A DNA stretch of 64,000 bases from Sulfurimonadaceae bacterium (GCA_028683835.1 JAQUHB010000005.1:1-64000), one strand, 5' to 3'; counted from the stretch's first letter, positions 1 to 11,893 are shown. The notes: generated by a model from the letters alone, not told the origin. A program made the numbers and translations.

Positions 1-1
1 A

Positions 2-58
2 AAAGGGATCGTCAGAGTAATCTGTAAAGACCCAAAACATAAACAAAGACAAGGATAA
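2..58 (+). CDS. rpmJ: 50S ribosomal protein L36, C-terminal part (truncated by window start)
   Basis: Frame 2 reads [18 protein letters not shown], the L36 C-terminus, directly upstream of rpsM. Confidence 0.9.
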   Translation, partial: KGIVRVICKDPKHKQRQG

Positions 59-60
59 GA

Positions 61-423
61 ATGGCACGTATCGCAGGTGTGGACTTACCTAAGAAAAAAC
101 GCGTAGAGTACGGACTAACATACATTTATGGTATTGGTCTATTTCAATCACGTAAAATTTTAGAAGCGACAGGTATTAATCCTGATAAACGCGTTCATGA
201 ATTAGACGCAGAGGATGTAGCAGCTATTACTAAAGAGCTTCGTGAAGCTCACGTTGTAGAAGGTGATCTTCGTAAACAAGTTGCTATGGATATTAAAGCA
301 TTGATGGAACTCGGTTCTTACCGTGGTCTACGTCACCGTCGTGGTCTTCCATGTCGTGGACAAAAAACTAAGACAAACGCGCGTACTCGTAAGGGTAAAC
401 GTAGAACTGTCGGCGCAGCGTAA
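61..423 (+). CDS. rpsM: 30S ribosomal protein S13
   Basis: [26 protein letters not shown]...[24 protein letters not shown]. Confidence 0.99.
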   Translation: MARIAGVDLPKKKRVEYGLTYIYGIGLFQSRKILEATGINPDKRVHELDAEDVAAITKELREAHVVEGDLRKQVAMDIKALMELGSYRGLRHRRGLPCRGQKTKTNARTRKGKRRTVGAA

Positions 424-434
424 GGGATTAGAGA

Positions 435-827
435 ATGGCAAAAAGAAAAGCTGTACGTAAAAAAGTAATAAAAAAGAATATTGCACGTGGTGTTATTCAC
501 ATCTCTGCGTCATTTAACAATACACTTGTAACTATTACTGATGAAATGGGCAATATGATTGCTTGGAGTTCTGCTGGTAGCCTTGGTTTCAAAGGTTCTA
601 AAAAATCTACTCCGTTTGCAGCTCAGCAAGCAGTAGAATCAGTAGTTGAAAAAGCGAAGATTCATGGAATTAAAGAACTTGGTATTAGAGTTCAAGGTCC
701 TGGTTCAGGTCGTGAAACGGCTGTTAAAGCTGTAGGTGCTATCGAAGGTATTCGTGTTACATTCATGAAAGATGTTACACCATTACCACACAACGGTTGT
801 CGCGCACCAAAACGTCGTAGAGTTTAA
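435..827 (+). CDS. rpsK: 30S ribosomal protein S11
   Basis: [15 protein letters not shown]...[17 protein letters not shown]. Confidence 0.99.
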   Translation: MAKRKAVRKKVIKKNIARGVIHISASFNNTLVTITDEMGNMIAWSSAGSLGFKGSKKSTPFAAQQAVESVVEKAKIHGIKELGIRVQGPGSGRETAVKAVGAIEGIRVTFMKDVTPLPHNGCRAPKRRRV

Positions 828-838
828 GGAGATTACTG

Positions 839-1465
839 ATGGCAAGATATAGAGGTCCAGTAGAAAAAATCGAGCGTAGATTCGGTGTAAGTTTGGCACT
901 TAAAGGTGAGCGTCGTTTGGCTGGTAAATCAGCATTAGAAAAACGTCCTTACGGTCCAGGACAACATGGTCAACGTCGTAAAAAAGTATCTGAGTATGGT
1001 TTACAACTAAACGAAAAACAAAAAGCAAAATTCATGTATGGTGTTTCTGAAAAACAATTCCGTGCATTATTTCAAGAAGCTAACCGTCGTACTGGTAATA
1101 CTGGTTCGATCTTAGTAACACTTTTAGAAACTCGTCTTGACAATGTTCTTTACCGTATGGGTTTTGCAACGACTCGTCGTTTTGCACGCCAATTGGTAAA
1201 CCATGGTCACGTTCTTGTTGATGGAAAACGTGTTGATATCCCTTCATATGCTGTTAAACCAGGTCAAAAAGTTGAAATCCGTGAAAAAAGCAAGAAAAAC
1301 CCACAGGTTGTTCGCGCAATCGAGTTAACGAACCAAACTGGTTTAGCTCCATGGGTTGATATTGATGCTGATAAAGTATTTGGAATCTTTACTCGTTTAC
1401 CAGAACGTGAAGAGGTTATAATTCCGGTAGAAGAACGTTTAATCGTTGAGCTTTACTCGAAATAA
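839..1465 (+). CDS. rpsD: 30S ribosomal protein S4
   Basis: [16 protein letters not shown]...S4 RNA-binding domain. Confidence 0.99.
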   Translation: MARYRGPVEKIERRFGVSLALKGERRLAGKSALEKRPYGPGQHGQRRKKVSEYGLQLNEKQKAKFMYGVSEKQFRALFQEANRRTGNTGSILVTLLETRLDNVLYRMGFATTRRFARQLVNHGHVLVDGKRVDIPSYAVKPGQKVEIREKSKKNPQVVRAIELTNQTGLAPWVDIDADKVFGIFTRLPEREEVIIPVEERLIVELYSK

Positions 1466-1490
1466 TAATATATAAAAAAGGCGTTTAAGA

Positions 1491-2483
1491 ATGAACAAGA
1501 TAAAAACTACTCCGCTTCTTCCACAAGAGTTTGTGGTTGAGCAGATCAGTGATAACGAAGCGAATATTATCGCTTATCCATTCGAGACGGGTTATGCTGT
1601 ATCTTTAGCTCACCCGCTTCGCCGTTTCCTATTAAGCAGCTCTGTTGGATATGCTCCGATAGCTATCAAAATCGAAGGCGCTAAGCACGAGTTTGACTCT
1701 GTGCGCGGTATGCTCGAAGATATTTCTGATTTTATCATCAACATGAAAGGGATCCGTTTTAAATTAAAAAATGGTGCTACTTCAGTTGAAGCGAACTACA
1801 GTTTTGTTGGTCCGTGTGAGATAAAAGGGTGCGATCTTAACAGTGATGAAGTAGAAGTTGTTACACCTGACGCATTCTTAGCAACGTTAAATGAAGATGC
1901 GACTTTAAACTTTAGCATCATCGTCAAACAAGGCATTGGTTATGTTCCAAGTGAAGATATCAGAGATGAACTCAAAGAGGGTTATATCGCTCTTGATGCA
2001 TTCTTTACACCGGTTCGTAGAGCGACTTACAAAATAGAAAATGTTTTGGTAGAAGACAATCCAAACTTTGAAAAAGTTGTACTTAATATCATTACTGACG
2101 GTCAAATAACTCCAGTGGATGCATTTCGCAACTCTTTAGAGGTTATGTATGCGCAACTTGCTGTATTTAACAGTGAGATCAGTATTAAAACTCCAGTTTC
2201 TATAGAAAGAGCTGAAGAAAGTGCTGAACTGAAAAAATTGACTTCACGTATCGAAGAACTTGGTCTAAGTGCTAGAAGTTTTAACTGTTTAGATCGTTCA
2301 AACATTAAAATGATCGGTGAGATCGTATTGATGAGCGAAAATGATCTTAAAAATGTTAAGAATTTAGGAAAAAAATCGTTTGAAGAGATATTAGAAAAAG
2401 TGCAAGAGTTCGGTTTTGCAGTTGGAACAGATCTTTCTGATGATTTAGTAAGTTCATTAAAAAAGAAAATAGAAGCTGAATAA
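1491..2483 (+). CDS. rpoA: DNA-directed RNA polymerase subunit alpha
   Basis: Alpha NTD and CTD motifs; position between rpsD and rplQ. Confidence 0.98.
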   Translation: MNKIKTTPLLPQEFVVEQISDNEANIIAYPFETGYAVSLAHPLRRFLLSSSVGYAPIAIKIEGAKHEFDSVRGMLEDISDFIINMKGIRFKLKNGATSVEANYSFVGPCEIKGCDLNSDEVEVVTPDAFLATLNEDATLNFSIIVKQGIGYVPSEDIRDELKEGYIALDAFFTPVRRATYKIENVLVEDNPNFEKVVLNIITDGQITPVDAFRNSLEVMYAQLAVFNSEISIKTPVSIERAEESAELKKLTSRIEELGLSARSFNCLDRSNIKMIGEIVLMSENDLKNVKNLGKKSFEEILEKVQEFGFAVGTDLSDDLVSSLKKKIEAE

Positions 2484-2501
2484 GCTTAAAGAGGATTTTA
2501 G

Positions 2502-2852
2502 ATGAGACATCGTCATGGATACCGCAAGCTTGGTCGTACAAGTGCTCACCGTGCAGCACTTCTTACGAATTTAAGTATTGCATTAATTGAAAATGGTAAG
2601 ATAGAAACTACTGTACCAAAAGCTAAAGAGCTTCGTTCATTTGTTGAAAAATTGATCACAACTGCTGGTAAAGGTGATGCTAACGCTCACCGTGCTGTAT
2701 TTGCTGCTCTACAAAACAAAGAAGCTACTAAGAAATTGGTAAACGAAATAGCTCCTGGTTACGTTGAACGTGCTGGTGGATATACTCGTATAGTAAGAAC
2801 TCGTATTCGTCGTGGTGATGCTACATCTATGGCGTTTATTGAATTAGTATAA
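2502..2852 (+). CDS. rplQ: 50S ribosomal protein L17
   Basis: [24 protein letters not shown]. Confidence 0.99.
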   Translation: MRHRHGYRKLGRTSAHRAALLTNLSIALIENGKIETTVPKAKELRSFVEKLITTAGKGDANAHRAVFAALQNKEATKKLVNEIAPGYVERAGGYTRIVRTRIRRGDATSMAFIELV

Positions 2853-2871
2853 TCTATTAATTCAATCCTTC

Positions 2872-2886
2872 TCGGGCTTTGCCCGA
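2872..2886 (+). terminator. Hairpin terminator after rplQ
   Basis: TCGGGC-TTT-GCCCGA followed by AAAAA; end of ribosomal operon. Confidence 0.7.
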
Positions 2887-2977
2887 AAAACTCTACATCT
2901 ACAAAAAAATTAAATTAATTGAAATCTATACATAAAGTAGTTATTTAGATATTTCAATTATCTATAAAGAGAATTTC

Positions 2978-4210
2978 ATGGCACATTTTGGATTTGGTAC
3001 ATATAGAATCAGCGAGTATAACCCTAAACATATAGCGGCACTTCATGAAGCAATTAATAGTGGAATTACTCTTATAGATACTTCGACGAATTATATGGAT
3101 GGTGAAGCACAACGAGCCATAGCACTAGTGATGAAACTCTTAAGTGATGAAGAGATAAGCGATGTTGAAATAATTTCAAAAGTGGGATATATCCAGGGTT
3201 CCACATTGGCCCGTCATCGAGAGAGTGCTTTTGAAGAAGTCGTAGAATATAGTGAAAACTGTTACCATTCTATCTCTCAAAATTTTATAAAAGATCAGAT
3301 AAGTGTATCGCTTCAAAGACTTGAGGTTGAAAGTATTAATTGTTTGCTTTTACACAATCCAGAGTATTATATGCTTGATGGCATCAATCGAGGTATGAGT
3401 AAAGAGGATAGACTCGATGGAATGTATCAGCGTATTTTTGATGCATTTTTGGCTTTAGAAGAGGAAGTTAGAGCAGGAAGGATTAGAAGTTATGGAATTA
3501 GTTCAAACAGTTTTTCAAAACATCCAAATGATGAAGAATTTTTACCTTATGAAGATCTGTTAAGCTTGGCTTCTGATGCAGCAAAAGAGCTGAAAAATAA
3601 TAAACACAGTTTTACAACGATAGAACTTCCTATAAACTTGCTAGAAACTGAGGGTTTAAAATGCGCAGCATGGGCGAAAAAAAACAAGCTTCGTGTTTTG
3701 GTAAATCGTCCTTTGAATGCTCAAAAAGGGATGAAAATGTATAGGTTGGCTGATTATGAAGAGCCAAGAGAATACTATTATTATCTTAATGAACTTCTGG
3801 AACTTACTGATAATAAAGTTTTAAAACCTTTGTTTAATCTCATCTCGCAACTTGATGAAAGCAAACATAAATACGGCTGGATTGGTGAGTATGATGTCTT
3901 TTTGTTTTCTCAGATAGTGCCACATGTAAGGGAATTTATTGCCCCCTTAGATGATGAAAATAAAGCCACATTAATAGATATAATAGATCTATTCTTACAA
4001 GAATATGGGAAAATGGTTGCATATGAATGTTCTAGAAATACAAGAGTGCAACTTCAAGATGAACTTGATGATTGTGATATATCTTTACAAAATTATGCAC
4101 TAAAGTTTTTACTTGAAAATGAAGATATAGATTATGTGCTTGTTGGGGCTAGAAAGTCATCTTATGTAGCAGATATCATCTCTATCGGCTCAGAACTGCT
4201 TAAAGATTAA
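2978..4210 (+). CDS. Aldo/keto reductase family protein
   Basis: FGFGTYRIS, INSGITLIDTSTNYMDGEAQ, IISKVGY, LLLHNPEYY, IRSYGISSNSF. Confidence 0.8.
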   Translation: MAHFGFGTYRISEYNPKHIAALHEAINSGITLIDTSTNYMDGEAQRAIALVMKLLSDEEISDVEIISKVGYIQGSTLARHRESAFEEVVEYSENCYHSISQNFIKDQISVSLQRLEVESINCLLLHNPEYYMLDGINRGMSKEDRLDGMYQRIFDAFLALEEEVRAGRIRSYGISSNSFSKHPNDEEFLPYEDLLSLASDAAKELKNNKHSFTTIELPINLLETEGLKCAAWAKKNKLRVLVNRPLNAQKGMKMYRLADYEEPREYYYYLNELLELTDNKVLKPLFNLISQLDESKHKYGWIGEYDVFLFSQIVPHVREFIAPLDDENKATLIDIIDLFLQEYGKMVAYECSRNTRVQLQDELDDCDISLQNYALKFLLENEDIDYVLVGARKSSYVADIISIGSELLKD

Positions 4211-4211
4211 T

Positions 4212-4236
4212 ACAAGTAATATCTTTTATTACTTGT
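4212..4236 (+). terminator. Inverted repeat, possible terminator
   Basis: ACAAGTAAT-atctttt-ATTACTTGT immediately after the stop codon. Confidence 0.45.
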
Positions 4237-4288
4237 TAAGCAATATTTTCATATTTTATGTATTACATACAATATTATAAGGTTTAAA

Positions 4289-4564
4289 ATGATCCCTTTT
4301 ACAGATGAAGAACTTATGGTTCCAGTTAAGAATGTTATAGATAAAGTTCGCCCTTCGCTTGCACTTGATGGTGGAGATATAGCTTTTTTAACAGTGAAGA
4401 ATTCTGCAGTTTATGTACAGCTTCGTGGGGCATGTGTAGGGTGTGGAAGTAGTGGTAGTACGCTAAAATACGGCGTAGAAAGACAGCTTCGAATGGATAT
4501 CCATCCAGAGATCACTGTTATAAACGTACCTATTGGTATGGAAAACGATATAGATAATTTATAA
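4289..4564 (+). CDS. NifU-like C-terminal domain Fe-S scaffold protein
   Basis: VIDKVRPSLALDGGDI...LRGACVGCGSSGSTLKYGVER. Confidence 0.93.
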   Translation: MIPFTDEELMVPVKNVIDKVRPSLALDGGDIAFLTVKNSAVYVQLRGACVGCGSSGSTLKYGVERQLRMDIHPEITVINVPIGMENDIDNL

Positions 4565-4580
4565 GATTAGGAATAATGCA

Positions 4581-5183
4581 TTGAGTAAAATAAGTAAATA
4601 TAAAACTCTTTCTCTTGCAAATGAAAGCTTTCTTAAGTCCGAATATGACGCTGCGCTAAGACACTTTGCCGAGGTCTTACATGACTATCCAGACTCTAAA
4701 GAAGCATATAATGGCGCGATTTTAGCTGAAATGGCTATGAGTGGTGAAGATGGAGCAGAAGCACTGTTTGACTATTATACAGTGCTAAAGAATGAGAATA
4801 AAGAGGAAGCAGATGTTGTACTCTCTGAGATCCTTGAATCGATTGATGGTACTCTTGATCAGCTCAAAACTATTTTTTCACAGCCTATAAAAGAGAGATT
4901 AGAGCAAGAGAATGGTATCCTCTATGGAGATTTTATCTCTTTAGTCAAAGAAGATGGTGACTTTAAAGAGGTCTTTGAAAATATCATGTTTTCAACAAAG
5001 GTTATCATCTCGGAAAAAGAGGATTTTGTTGATTTTTTAGAGAGATTGATGAATCACGGTTTTAAGGAGATGGCACTTACCTATTTAGAGGGTGCGTTAT
5101 CAGTGTATCCAAATGACAGTGAACTAAGAAAGCTGTTAAAACGTTTAGCTAAAGCGAGTAGTATTGAAAATAGAGCTTCCTAA
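4581..5183 (+). CDS. TPR-like protein
   Basis: TTG start; repeat-like helical pattern (YDAALRHFAEVLHDYPDSKEAYNGAILAEMAM); overlaps murE start. Confidence 0.7.
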   Translation: MSKISKYKTLSLANESFLKSEYDAALRHFAEVLHDYPDSKEAYNGAILAEMAMSGEDGAEALFDYYTVLKNENKEEADVVLSEILESIDGTLDQLKTIFSQPIKERLEQENGILYGDFISLVKEDGDFKEVFENIMFSTKVIISEKEDFVDFLERLMNHGFKEMALTYLEGALSVYPNDSELRKLLKRLAKASSIENRAS

Positions 5184-6459
5184 CCAACCCTATAAATATG
5201 TCACAGAAAATTCTGTTGAGTGTGATGCACAGACTGCTTTTGTAAAGACTTCACAAAATGAGAAGTATGTTCAAAGTGCGATTGATCATGGCGCACACTC
5301 GATAATAGAAGTAGCAGATATTGCTCATCTTTTTGGACTGGACCGTATCAAGATTATAGGTATAACGGGTACAAACGGTAAGACAACAACTGCAAGTGCG
5401 ATATATTCAATTTTACTTGATTTAGGTTACAAAGCCGCTATGCAAGGAACTCGTGGATTTTTTCTTAATGATCATACCGGTGAAGGAAAGACGCTTACAA
5501 CTCCAAGTGTTTTAAATACCTATCGTCACATCTATCAGGCTGTGCGCGAGGGATGTGAATATTTTGTAATGGAAGTAAGCTCGCATGCGATCGTGCAAAA
5601 ACGTGTCGAAGGTATAAAGTTTGCACTTAAAATTCTTACAAATATTACTCAGGATCATCTTGACTTTCATAAGAGTTTAGCTGAATACACGATGGTAAAA
5701 AATAGTTTTTTTGCTGATGAGAGTAAAAAGCTGATAAATAAAGATGAGCCAAAGGCTTCTTTTAATATCAAAAATACTTACACTTATGGGATAGAAAATT
5801 CGGCAAGTTATAAACTTATGGCATATTCATTAAATAACGGATCAAGCGGGATCATCCAAAATTTTGAAAATATTGTTCCGTTTCAGGCATCACTACATGG
5901 TTTTTTCAATCTTTACAATCTTCTTGCGGCGATGGCAGCTGTTGATCTTGTGTGTGATAAAACTCTTGAAGAGATTGCAGATGTAGTTGAAAATTTTGCA
6001 GGGGTGAGCGGAAGGATGGAACAGGTAAGTGAAGTTCCTAATGTCATCGTGGATTTTGCTCATACACCTGATGGAATGGCTCAGGTTCTCAATGCTCTAA
6101 AAGAGAAAGAGCTTCTGGTTGTCTTTGGAGCTGGTGGTGACAGAGATCCGATTAAACGTCCGCTTATGGGAAAAATAGCTTCAAGTTTAGCTAAAAAGAT
6201 CTATATTACGAGTGATAATCCTCGTCATGAAGATCCAGATACAATCATCGAAGAGATTCTCTCGGGTATTGAAGATAAAAGCAATGTCGTAGTAGAACCA
6301 AATCGTAGACGTGCTATCGAGATGGCTTTAGCTGCACAGGGGGAGGATGAGGTTGTTGTTATTCTTGGAAAAGGTGATGAAGCTTATCAAATTATCTATG
6401 ATGAGTATCTCCCTTTTGATGACAGAGAAGTGGTGCGAGAGTTGCTGCGTTTAAAATAG
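5164..6459 (+). CDS. murE: UDP-N-acetylmuramoyl-L-alanyl-D-glutamate ligase
   Basis: Mur ligase P-loop GITGTNGKTTTAS; EVSSHAIVQKRVEG; TSDNPRHEDPDTII (meso-DAP type DNPR motif). Confidence 0.95.
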   Translation: MKIELPNQPYKYVTENSVECDAQTAFVKTSQNEKYVQSAIDHGAHSIIEVADIAHLFGLDRIKIIGITGTNGKTTTASAIYSILLDLGYKAAMQGTRGFFLNDHTGEGKTLTTPSVLNTYRHIYQAVREGCEYFVMEVSSHAIVQKRVEGIKFALKILTNITQDHLDFHKSLAEYTMVKNSFFADESKKLINKDEPKASFNIKNTYTYGIENSASYKLMAYSLNNGSSGIIQNFENIVPFQASLHGFFNLYNLLAAMAAVDLVCDKTLEEIADVVENFAGVSGRMEQVSEVPNVIVDFAHTPDGMAQVLNALKEKELLVVFGAGGDRDPIKRPLMGKIASSLAKKIYITSDNPRHEDPDTIIEEILSGIEDKSNVVVEPNRRRAIEMALAAQGEDEVVVILGKGDEAYQIIYDEYLPFDDREVVRELLRLK

Positions 6460-6565
6460 TATTTCTCTAGTAAAAGAATGTTGAATTATTGCTTACATGT
6501 AAGCTTTAAATCATTAAAAGTAAAGATAATCTTACTTATTTTGATATAATTCGCAAAATAAAAGA

Positions 6566-6955
6566 ATGGAGAATATGAACATGGGAATTCCTCAACCGGC
6601 TTTTTATATCTTTAAGTGCGAGCAAGCAGCACCTCCTGGGATGCCAAAGCCATCATGCGTCAATCCTCAAACCCAAGACCTTTTTCAGTTTTTAGCGCAG
6701 ACTTTGATGCAAAAAGGTATAATGGGAACAGTTCAACCTATTCGTACTTCTTGTATGAATCGTTGTAATGCAGGTCCGATTATGTTGGTTGAACCAGATC
6801 ATACAATGTATGTAGGCTTAGATAAAGCGAAGATCGAGCGTATCATTGATGAGCACATCATCGGCGGAAATGTTGTAGAGGAGTATCTGATTTCACAAGA
6901 GTTATGGGATGCTCCAATCACTCCAGCTGACATGAAAGCTCAAATGGGACGCTAA
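6566..6955 (+). CDS. 2Fe-2S ferredoxin-like (thioredoxin-like fold) protein
   Basis: FKCEQAAPPGMPKPSC...TSCMNRCNAGPIMLVEPDHTMYVGL. Confidence 0.85.
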   Translation: MENMNMGIPQPAFYIFKCEQAAPPGMPKPSCVNPQTQDLFQFLAQTLMQKGIMGTVQPIRTSCMNRCNAGPIMLVEPDHTMYVGLDKAKIERIIDEHIIGGNVVEEYLISQELWDAPITPADMKAQMGR

Positions 6956-6973
6956 TTTTTTTAAGGTAAAAAA

Positions 6974-7339
6974 ATGACAATTGAAATGTTGTATAGTAAA
7001 ATTCATCGCGCAACTGTAACAGATGCCAATTTGAATTATGTTGGTTCTATTACTGTGGATGAGGAGCTTTTAGAAGCTTCAAAGATGCGTGTGGGACAAA
7101 AAGTCGAGATCCTAAATATCAATAACGGTGAAAGATTTTCGACTTATATCATCTTGGGCGAACGCGGGAAACGTGATATCTGTCTCAATGGTGCCGCTGC
7201 ACGTAAAGTACACAAAGGTGACAAAGTTATCATCGTTGCATATGCGACTTATGATGAAAAAGAACTTGACACGTATAAGCCTCGAGTTGTTATCGTCGAT
7301 GAAGATAACAATATAGAACATATCTCTGAGAGCATCTAA
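6974..7339 (+). CDS. panD: Aspartate 1-decarboxylase
   Basis: [35 protein letters not shown]-type self-processing site context. Confidence 0.96.
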   Translation: MTIEMLYSKIHRATVTDANLNYVGSITVDEELLEASKMRVGQKVEILNINNGERFSTYIILGERGKRDICLNGAAARKVHKGDKVIIVAYATYDEKELDTYKPRVVIVDEDNNIEHISESI

Positions 7340-7348
7340 CCAGATGCT
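7331..7348 (+). terminator. Short inverted repeat over the panD stop codon
   Basis: AGCATCT-aacc-AGATGCT, T-rich downstream. Confidence 0.4.
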
Positions 7349-7444
7349 TTAATGAGAAATTCTTTTTTGTATTTTTCTCTTTCTTTTCTCTTTTTAAAAT
7401 CTCTATTTCAGTTTTTTGTGCGTATAAATTAGTTAAAATTCCAA

Positions 7445-8293
7445 ATGCAAAAATTTGAAAATTTCTTATTAGAACATCTTCCAAAAGTACCGAGTATTCA
7501 TCCTCATTATGAAGATGCGATCAATGATATGCTTCGCGCCGGCGGTAAACGTTTTAGACCCGCGCTCTTGCTCGGCGTTGTCCGCGCATATAACTCACTA
7601 TTGCTAGAGAGTGCGCGTCATGCAGCTCTTGGTGTCGAAATGCTTCATACCTATTCACTCATTCATGACGACCTTCCTGCTATGGATAATGCTTCTTTGC
7701 GTCGCGGACATCCGACCTTACATGTAAGCTATGATGAGGTAACGGCTATCCTTGTCGGAGATGCACTCAATACTTACGCTTTTGAGGTCCTTAGCAATGC
7801 CCCGTTTAGCGATGCCACGCGTGTAAAACTGATACGTGAATTGGCAGTAAACGGTGGTCTTAGCGGTATGGTTTTAGGCCAGGCAATAGACTGTTATTTT
7901 GAGAACAAACCTCTTGGCTTAGAAGATATGAAACTCTTACATGGTAATAAAACTGCCAAACTAATAGCAGCATCTCTAAAAATGGGTGCGATAATCGCAG
8001 GCGAGGAAAAACTTGAAGATGAGATCTATGAGTTTGGGCTGAAACTCGGACTTTTATTTCAAATTCAAGATGATATATTAGATGTGACACAAACTGATTA
8101 TGAGGCAGGAAAAACTACAAACAACGACGATAATAAAAACAGTTTTGTAACGATACTTGGGCTAGATGAGGCAATAAAAGAGGCTAATACTCTGGCAGAT
8201 GAATTAACGCAGATGATGGATAGTTTCGATGAGAGACTCTATAAAGAACTTTCCCCACTTTTAACAAACTACATAAACAGACACAAAGGATAA
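7445..8293 (+). CDS. ispA: Polyprenyl (farnesyl/geranylgeranyl) diphosphate synthase
   Basis: LIHDDLPAMDNASLRRGHPT and FQIQDDILD aspartate-rich motifs. Confidence 0.93.
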   Translation: MQKFENFLLEHLPKVPSIHPHYEDAINDMLRAGGKRFRPALLLGVVRAYNSLLLESARHAALGVEMLHTYSLIHDDLPAMDNASLRRGHPTLHVSYDEVTAILVGDALNTYAFEVLSNAPFSDATRVKLIRELAVNGGLSGMVLGQAIDCYFENKPLGLEDMKLLHGNKTAKLIAASLKMGAIIAGEEKLEDEIYEFGLKLGLLFQIQDDILDVTQTDYEAGKTTNNDDNKNSFVTILGLDEAIKEANTLADELTQMMDSFDERLYKELSPLLTNYINRHKG

Positions 8294-8296
8294 AAT

Positions 8297-10213
8297 ATGG
8301 TAAATCAGATGCGCCAAAAGATGGCAGACAGTATAAGGTTTTTAGCAGCAGATATGGTTCAAAGCGCAAATTCAGGACATCCCGGCGCACCGATGGGTCT
8401 AGCTGATGTGGCAGTTGTTTTAAGCGAGCACTTTCGTCATAATCCAAAAAATCCTTCATGGTTGAATCGCGATAGATTAGTTTTTTCAGGCGGACATGCG
8501 ACAGGGCTTATCTATTCACTCTATTATCTTTGGGGATACGGCTTAGAGGTAGAAGATCTTAAAAACTTCCGCCAATTAGACTCTAAAACTCCTGGTCATC
8601 CAGAATATGGACATACTGCAGGTATCGAGATCACAACGGGTCCTCTTGGGCAAGGTGTAGCAAATGCTGTCGGTTTTTCTATGGCTAGCAAATTTATGGG
8701 TGCACAGTTAAACTCTGATACAGCCAACTTAATCGATCATAATGTCTACTGTTTATGTGGTGATGGAGATTTGGAAGAGGGGATTAGCTATGAAGCTTGT
8801 TCGATTGCAGGACATAATAAACTAGATAACCTTATCTTGATCTATGATTCAAACTGTATTACTATTGAAGGTTCAACGAGTTTAAGTATCAGTGAAAATA
8901 TCCGTGGCAGATTTGTTGCTCAAGAGTGGGATGTTTTTGAATGTGACGGTCATAACTTTGATGAGATCAACGGTGCTATAGAGAGTGCAAAAGCAAGCTC
9001 TAAACCCGCTCTTATCATCGCACATACTACAATCGCAAAAGGTGCTTGTGAGCTAGAGGGTTCACACCACTCTCATGGCGCACCGCTTGGTGAAGCTGTT
9101 ATAAAAGAAGCGAAAGAAAAAGCGGGTTTTGATCCGGAGAAAAAATTCTTTGTCTCTGAAGATGTGATGGCAAGGTTTAGATGTGCCATAGAAAAGGGTG
9201 ATCTCTTAGAGCGTGAATGGATTCACAGCCAAAAAACATTGCCATTAATGGAACAAAATGCAGCACTTGAAGCGCTTCAAAATCCAGATTTTTCACGTAT
9301 CCAATGGCCGGAGTTTGATAAAGCCGATGCAACTCGTAATACAAACGGCAAGATCATGAACGCTATCGCTCGTGCAATTCCAAGTTTCTTGGGTGGTTCA
9401 GCGGATCTTGGTCCATCGAACAAAACGACACTCAACGATATGGGTGCATTTCCAAAGGGAAGAAATATCTACTTTGGAATCCGTGAGCATGCGATGGCAT
9501 CAATAGTAAATGCGATGGCGTTGTATGGTCCGTTGATGCCTTTTTCATCGACGTTCTTTGTGTTCTCTGATTATATGAAACCATCGGCTCGAATCGCGGC
9601 ACTTGCGGGGATTCAACAATTTTTTATCTGGACACATGACAGTATCGGTGTCGGCGAAGATGGTCCGACACACCAACCTATCGAGCATTTAAGCCAGTTT
9701 CGCGCACTTCCAAACTTCTACGTTTGGCGTCCAGCGGATGGAGCGGAAAATATCGTGGCTTGGCAAGTGGCGTTAGAGATGAAAAAATCTCCATCTGCTT
9801 TTATATGTTCTCGTCAAAACCTTCCTGTTTTACCTGTTTGTGTAAAAGGTGAGATTGCAAAAGGCGGTTATCTTTTAAGTGCTGATGAAGATGCAACAAT
9901 TACACTTATGGCTTCAGGTTCTGAAGTGGGTCTTGCACTTGAAACAAAAGAGCTTTTAAATACGCAAGGTGTAAAAGTAAATGTCGTCAGTGTTCCATGT
10001 TTTGACCTTTTACTTGAACAAGATAAGTCATATATTGATGGGATCATAGTTCCTAATACGAAAAAAGTAGCTATCGAAGCAGCGCGTGGTTTAGAGTGGT
10101 ACAGATTTGCAGATGAACTCATAGCGATGGATAGTTTTGGAGCTTCTGCACCAGCTGAAAAGCTTTTTGAGAAGTTTGGATTTACAGCAAAAAAAATAGT
10201 GGAAAAGATATAG
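8297..10213 (+). CDS. tkt: Transketolase
   Basis: SGHPGAPMGLAD, CGDGDLEEGISYEA, THDSIGVGEDGPTHQPIE. Confidence 0.97.
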   Translation: MVNQMRQKMADSIRFLAADMVQSANSGHPGAPMGLADVAVVLSEHFRHNPKNPSWLNRDRLVFSGGHATGLIYSLYYLWGYGLEVEDLKNFRQLDSKTPGHPEYGHTAGIEITTGPLGQGVANAVGFSMASKFMGAQLNSDTANLIDHNVYCLCGDGDLEEGISYEACSIAGHNKLDNLILIYDSNCITIEGSTSLSISENIRGRFVAQEWDVFECDGHNFDEINGAIESAKASSKPALIIAHTTIAKGACELEGSHHSHGAPLGEAVIKEAKEKAGFDPEKKFFVSEDVMARFRCAIEKGDLLEREWIHSQKTLPLMEQNAALEALQNPDFSRIQWPEFDKADATRNTNGKIMNAIARAIPSFLGGSADLGPSNKTTLNDMGAFPKGRNIYFGIREHAMASIVNAMALYGPLMPFSSTFFVFSDYMKPSARIAALAGIQQFFIWTHDSIGVGEDGPTHQPIEHLSQFRALPNFYVWRPADGAENIVAWQVALEMKKSPSAFICSRQNLPVLPVCVKGEIAKGGYLLSADEDATITLMASGSEVGLALETKELLNTQGVKVNVVSVPCFDLLLEQDKSYIDGIIVPNTKKVAIEAARGLEWYRFADELIAMDSFGASAPAEKLFEKFGFTAKKIVEKI

Positions 10214-10276
10214 TTTTCTATGGAAAAATCTTTTTTATGTTAAGATGGTTAACATTAAATAATTTAGGGAGTGGAT

Positions 10277-11353
10277 ATGTTCGGATGTAGTTCAAAATTG
10301 GCGGAATTAGAAAGAAAACATCAAGCACAGATAGCTGCGCTAGAATCTAAAAATGATGATTTAAGTCGTGAAATCTCTCTTTTGCAAAATGAAATAAACA
10401 AACCTAAAGAGATTGATAATTTACCAGAACTTTTACATATAGTTGTTGATAGCTATGAAGATGGTAGCTCTTTCTTACAAAAAATTATAGAAGATAATGT
10501 CGTAAAACTTGTTGCTATTAATGATTTGAATGATAAAACAGTTACGAGAATGGAAAATATTGAAAATGAAACAGATACGATAGCAAAATCTGTAGATAGT
10601 ATCCAGCAGTATTCAAACCAGCTTGGGGATGATTCAAATTCATTAAATAACAGTGTTATGTCTATTGCTGAGATCATAAATTTGATCAAAGATATTTCAG
10701 ATCAAACAAATCTTTTGGCTTTGAATGCGGCTATCGAAGCTGCACGTGCGGGTGAGCATGGACGTGGATTTGCCGTAGTTGCCGATGAGGTAAGAAAGCT
10801 TGCAGAACGTACGCAGAAGGCAACTCAAGAGGTCGAGATTAACATCAATGGCTTAAAACAAAACTCTAATTCTATGATGGAAATTAGCTCTACATTTATG
10901 AAAGAAACAAGTAACGTTATGGACGTTTTAGAGGGCTTTAGAGAAAATGTTGGTTTGGTGAGGGGCAACTCTACAGATATCCAAGAAAAAACAGAAGCAC
11001 TTACAAATGAGTTACATGTAAGTAATGGAAAAATAGACCATATCGGGTTAAAACTTCAAGGTTATAAAGCGATGATGTCTAAAAAAACAATTAGTATAGT
11101 GGATGAACATAGTTGCAGATTTGGAAAATGGTTTAGCAGTGCATCTGGAACTTTATTGAAAAACTACAGTAAAGATGTCTCTACCATCAATAAAGAACAT
11201 ACAAATGTTCATCAAGGTATTAAAGAAGAGATAGAACTTTGGATTTCTGGTAAAGAAAAAGAGGCACTTACACGTATGAAAGATGTTGAAAAATCTAGTA
11301 GTGAAGCATTTGAACTTCTTTTATCTACAGTCAGAGATTCTTCAAAACATTAA
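10277..11353 (+). CDS. Soluble methyl-accepting chemotaxis protein with C-terminal CZB-like zinc-binding domain
   Basis: Signalling tip [41 protein letters not shown]-terminal CRFGKWF...HTNVHQ; track start GTG 10271, ATG 10277 better placed after TAGGGAG. Confidence 0.9.
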   Translation: MFGCSSKLAELERKHQAQIAALESKNDDLSREISLLQNEINKPKEIDNLPELLHIVVDSYEDGSSFLQKIIEDNVVKLVAINDLNDKTVTRMENIENETDTIAKSVDSIQQYSNQLGDDSNSLNNSVMSIAEIINLIKDISDQTNLLALNAAIEAARAGEHGRGFAVVADEVRKLAERTQKATQEVEININGLKQNSNSMMEISSTFMKETSNVMDVLEGFRENVGLVRGNSTDIQEKTEALTNELHVSNGKIDHIGLKLQGYKAMMSKKTISIVDEHSCRFGKWFSSASGTLLKNYSKDVSTINKEHTNVHQGIKEEIELWISGKEKEALTRMKDVEKSSSEAFELLLSTVRDSSKH

Positions 11354-11893
11354 ATAAGGCTTGATCACTTCGGTGGTCAGTCCCATCGCAGTACTTTGGT
11401 ATCCTCGAACCTCTTTTATATAATTTTTACAAAATCCCTCAACCATACATGCCCCAGCTTTTCCTCTCCAATCCCCACTTTGAAGATAATTTTCTAAATC
11501 CTCTTCATTGAACTTCTCAAAAAGATAATCTGTAGAAGAGATATTGATAACTTTAACGTGTTTAGAATGAAATATTTGACAAGTGATGATGGAAGTGATA
11601 TTGCCGCTTTGTGTTAAAAGAATATTGCGAGCTTCACTTTCACAACGAGCTTTTCTAAGAATATTTCCACCTGTTGAGATAACGGTATCTGCAACTAGAA
11701 GGGGATAATCTTCTATGCCAAAATGTTTGAAGTTTGTTTCATATTTGCCAAGAGTAGCGAGGTAGACAAAGTTTTTGGCATCATGAGCGACTACAGAATC
11801 CTCATCGAACTCAACACTCATTTGAACAAACTCAATGCCAGCCTTAGTTAAAAGTTCGGCACGAGTTTGTGAAGAAGAACAAAGCCTAACCAT
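11342..11893 (-). CDS. maf: Maf-like nucleotide pyrophosphatase / septum formation inhibitor
   Basis: [37 protein letters not shown]. Confidence 0.88.
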   Translation of the reverse strand: MVRLCSSSQTRAELLTKAGIEFVQMSVEFDEDSVVAHDAKNFVYLATLGKYETNFKHFGIEDYPLLVADTVISTGGNILRKARCESEARNILLTQSGNITSIITCQIFHSKHVKVINISSTDYLFEKFNEEDLENYLQSGDWRGKAGACMVEGFCKNYIKEVRGYQSTAMGLTTEVIKPYLMF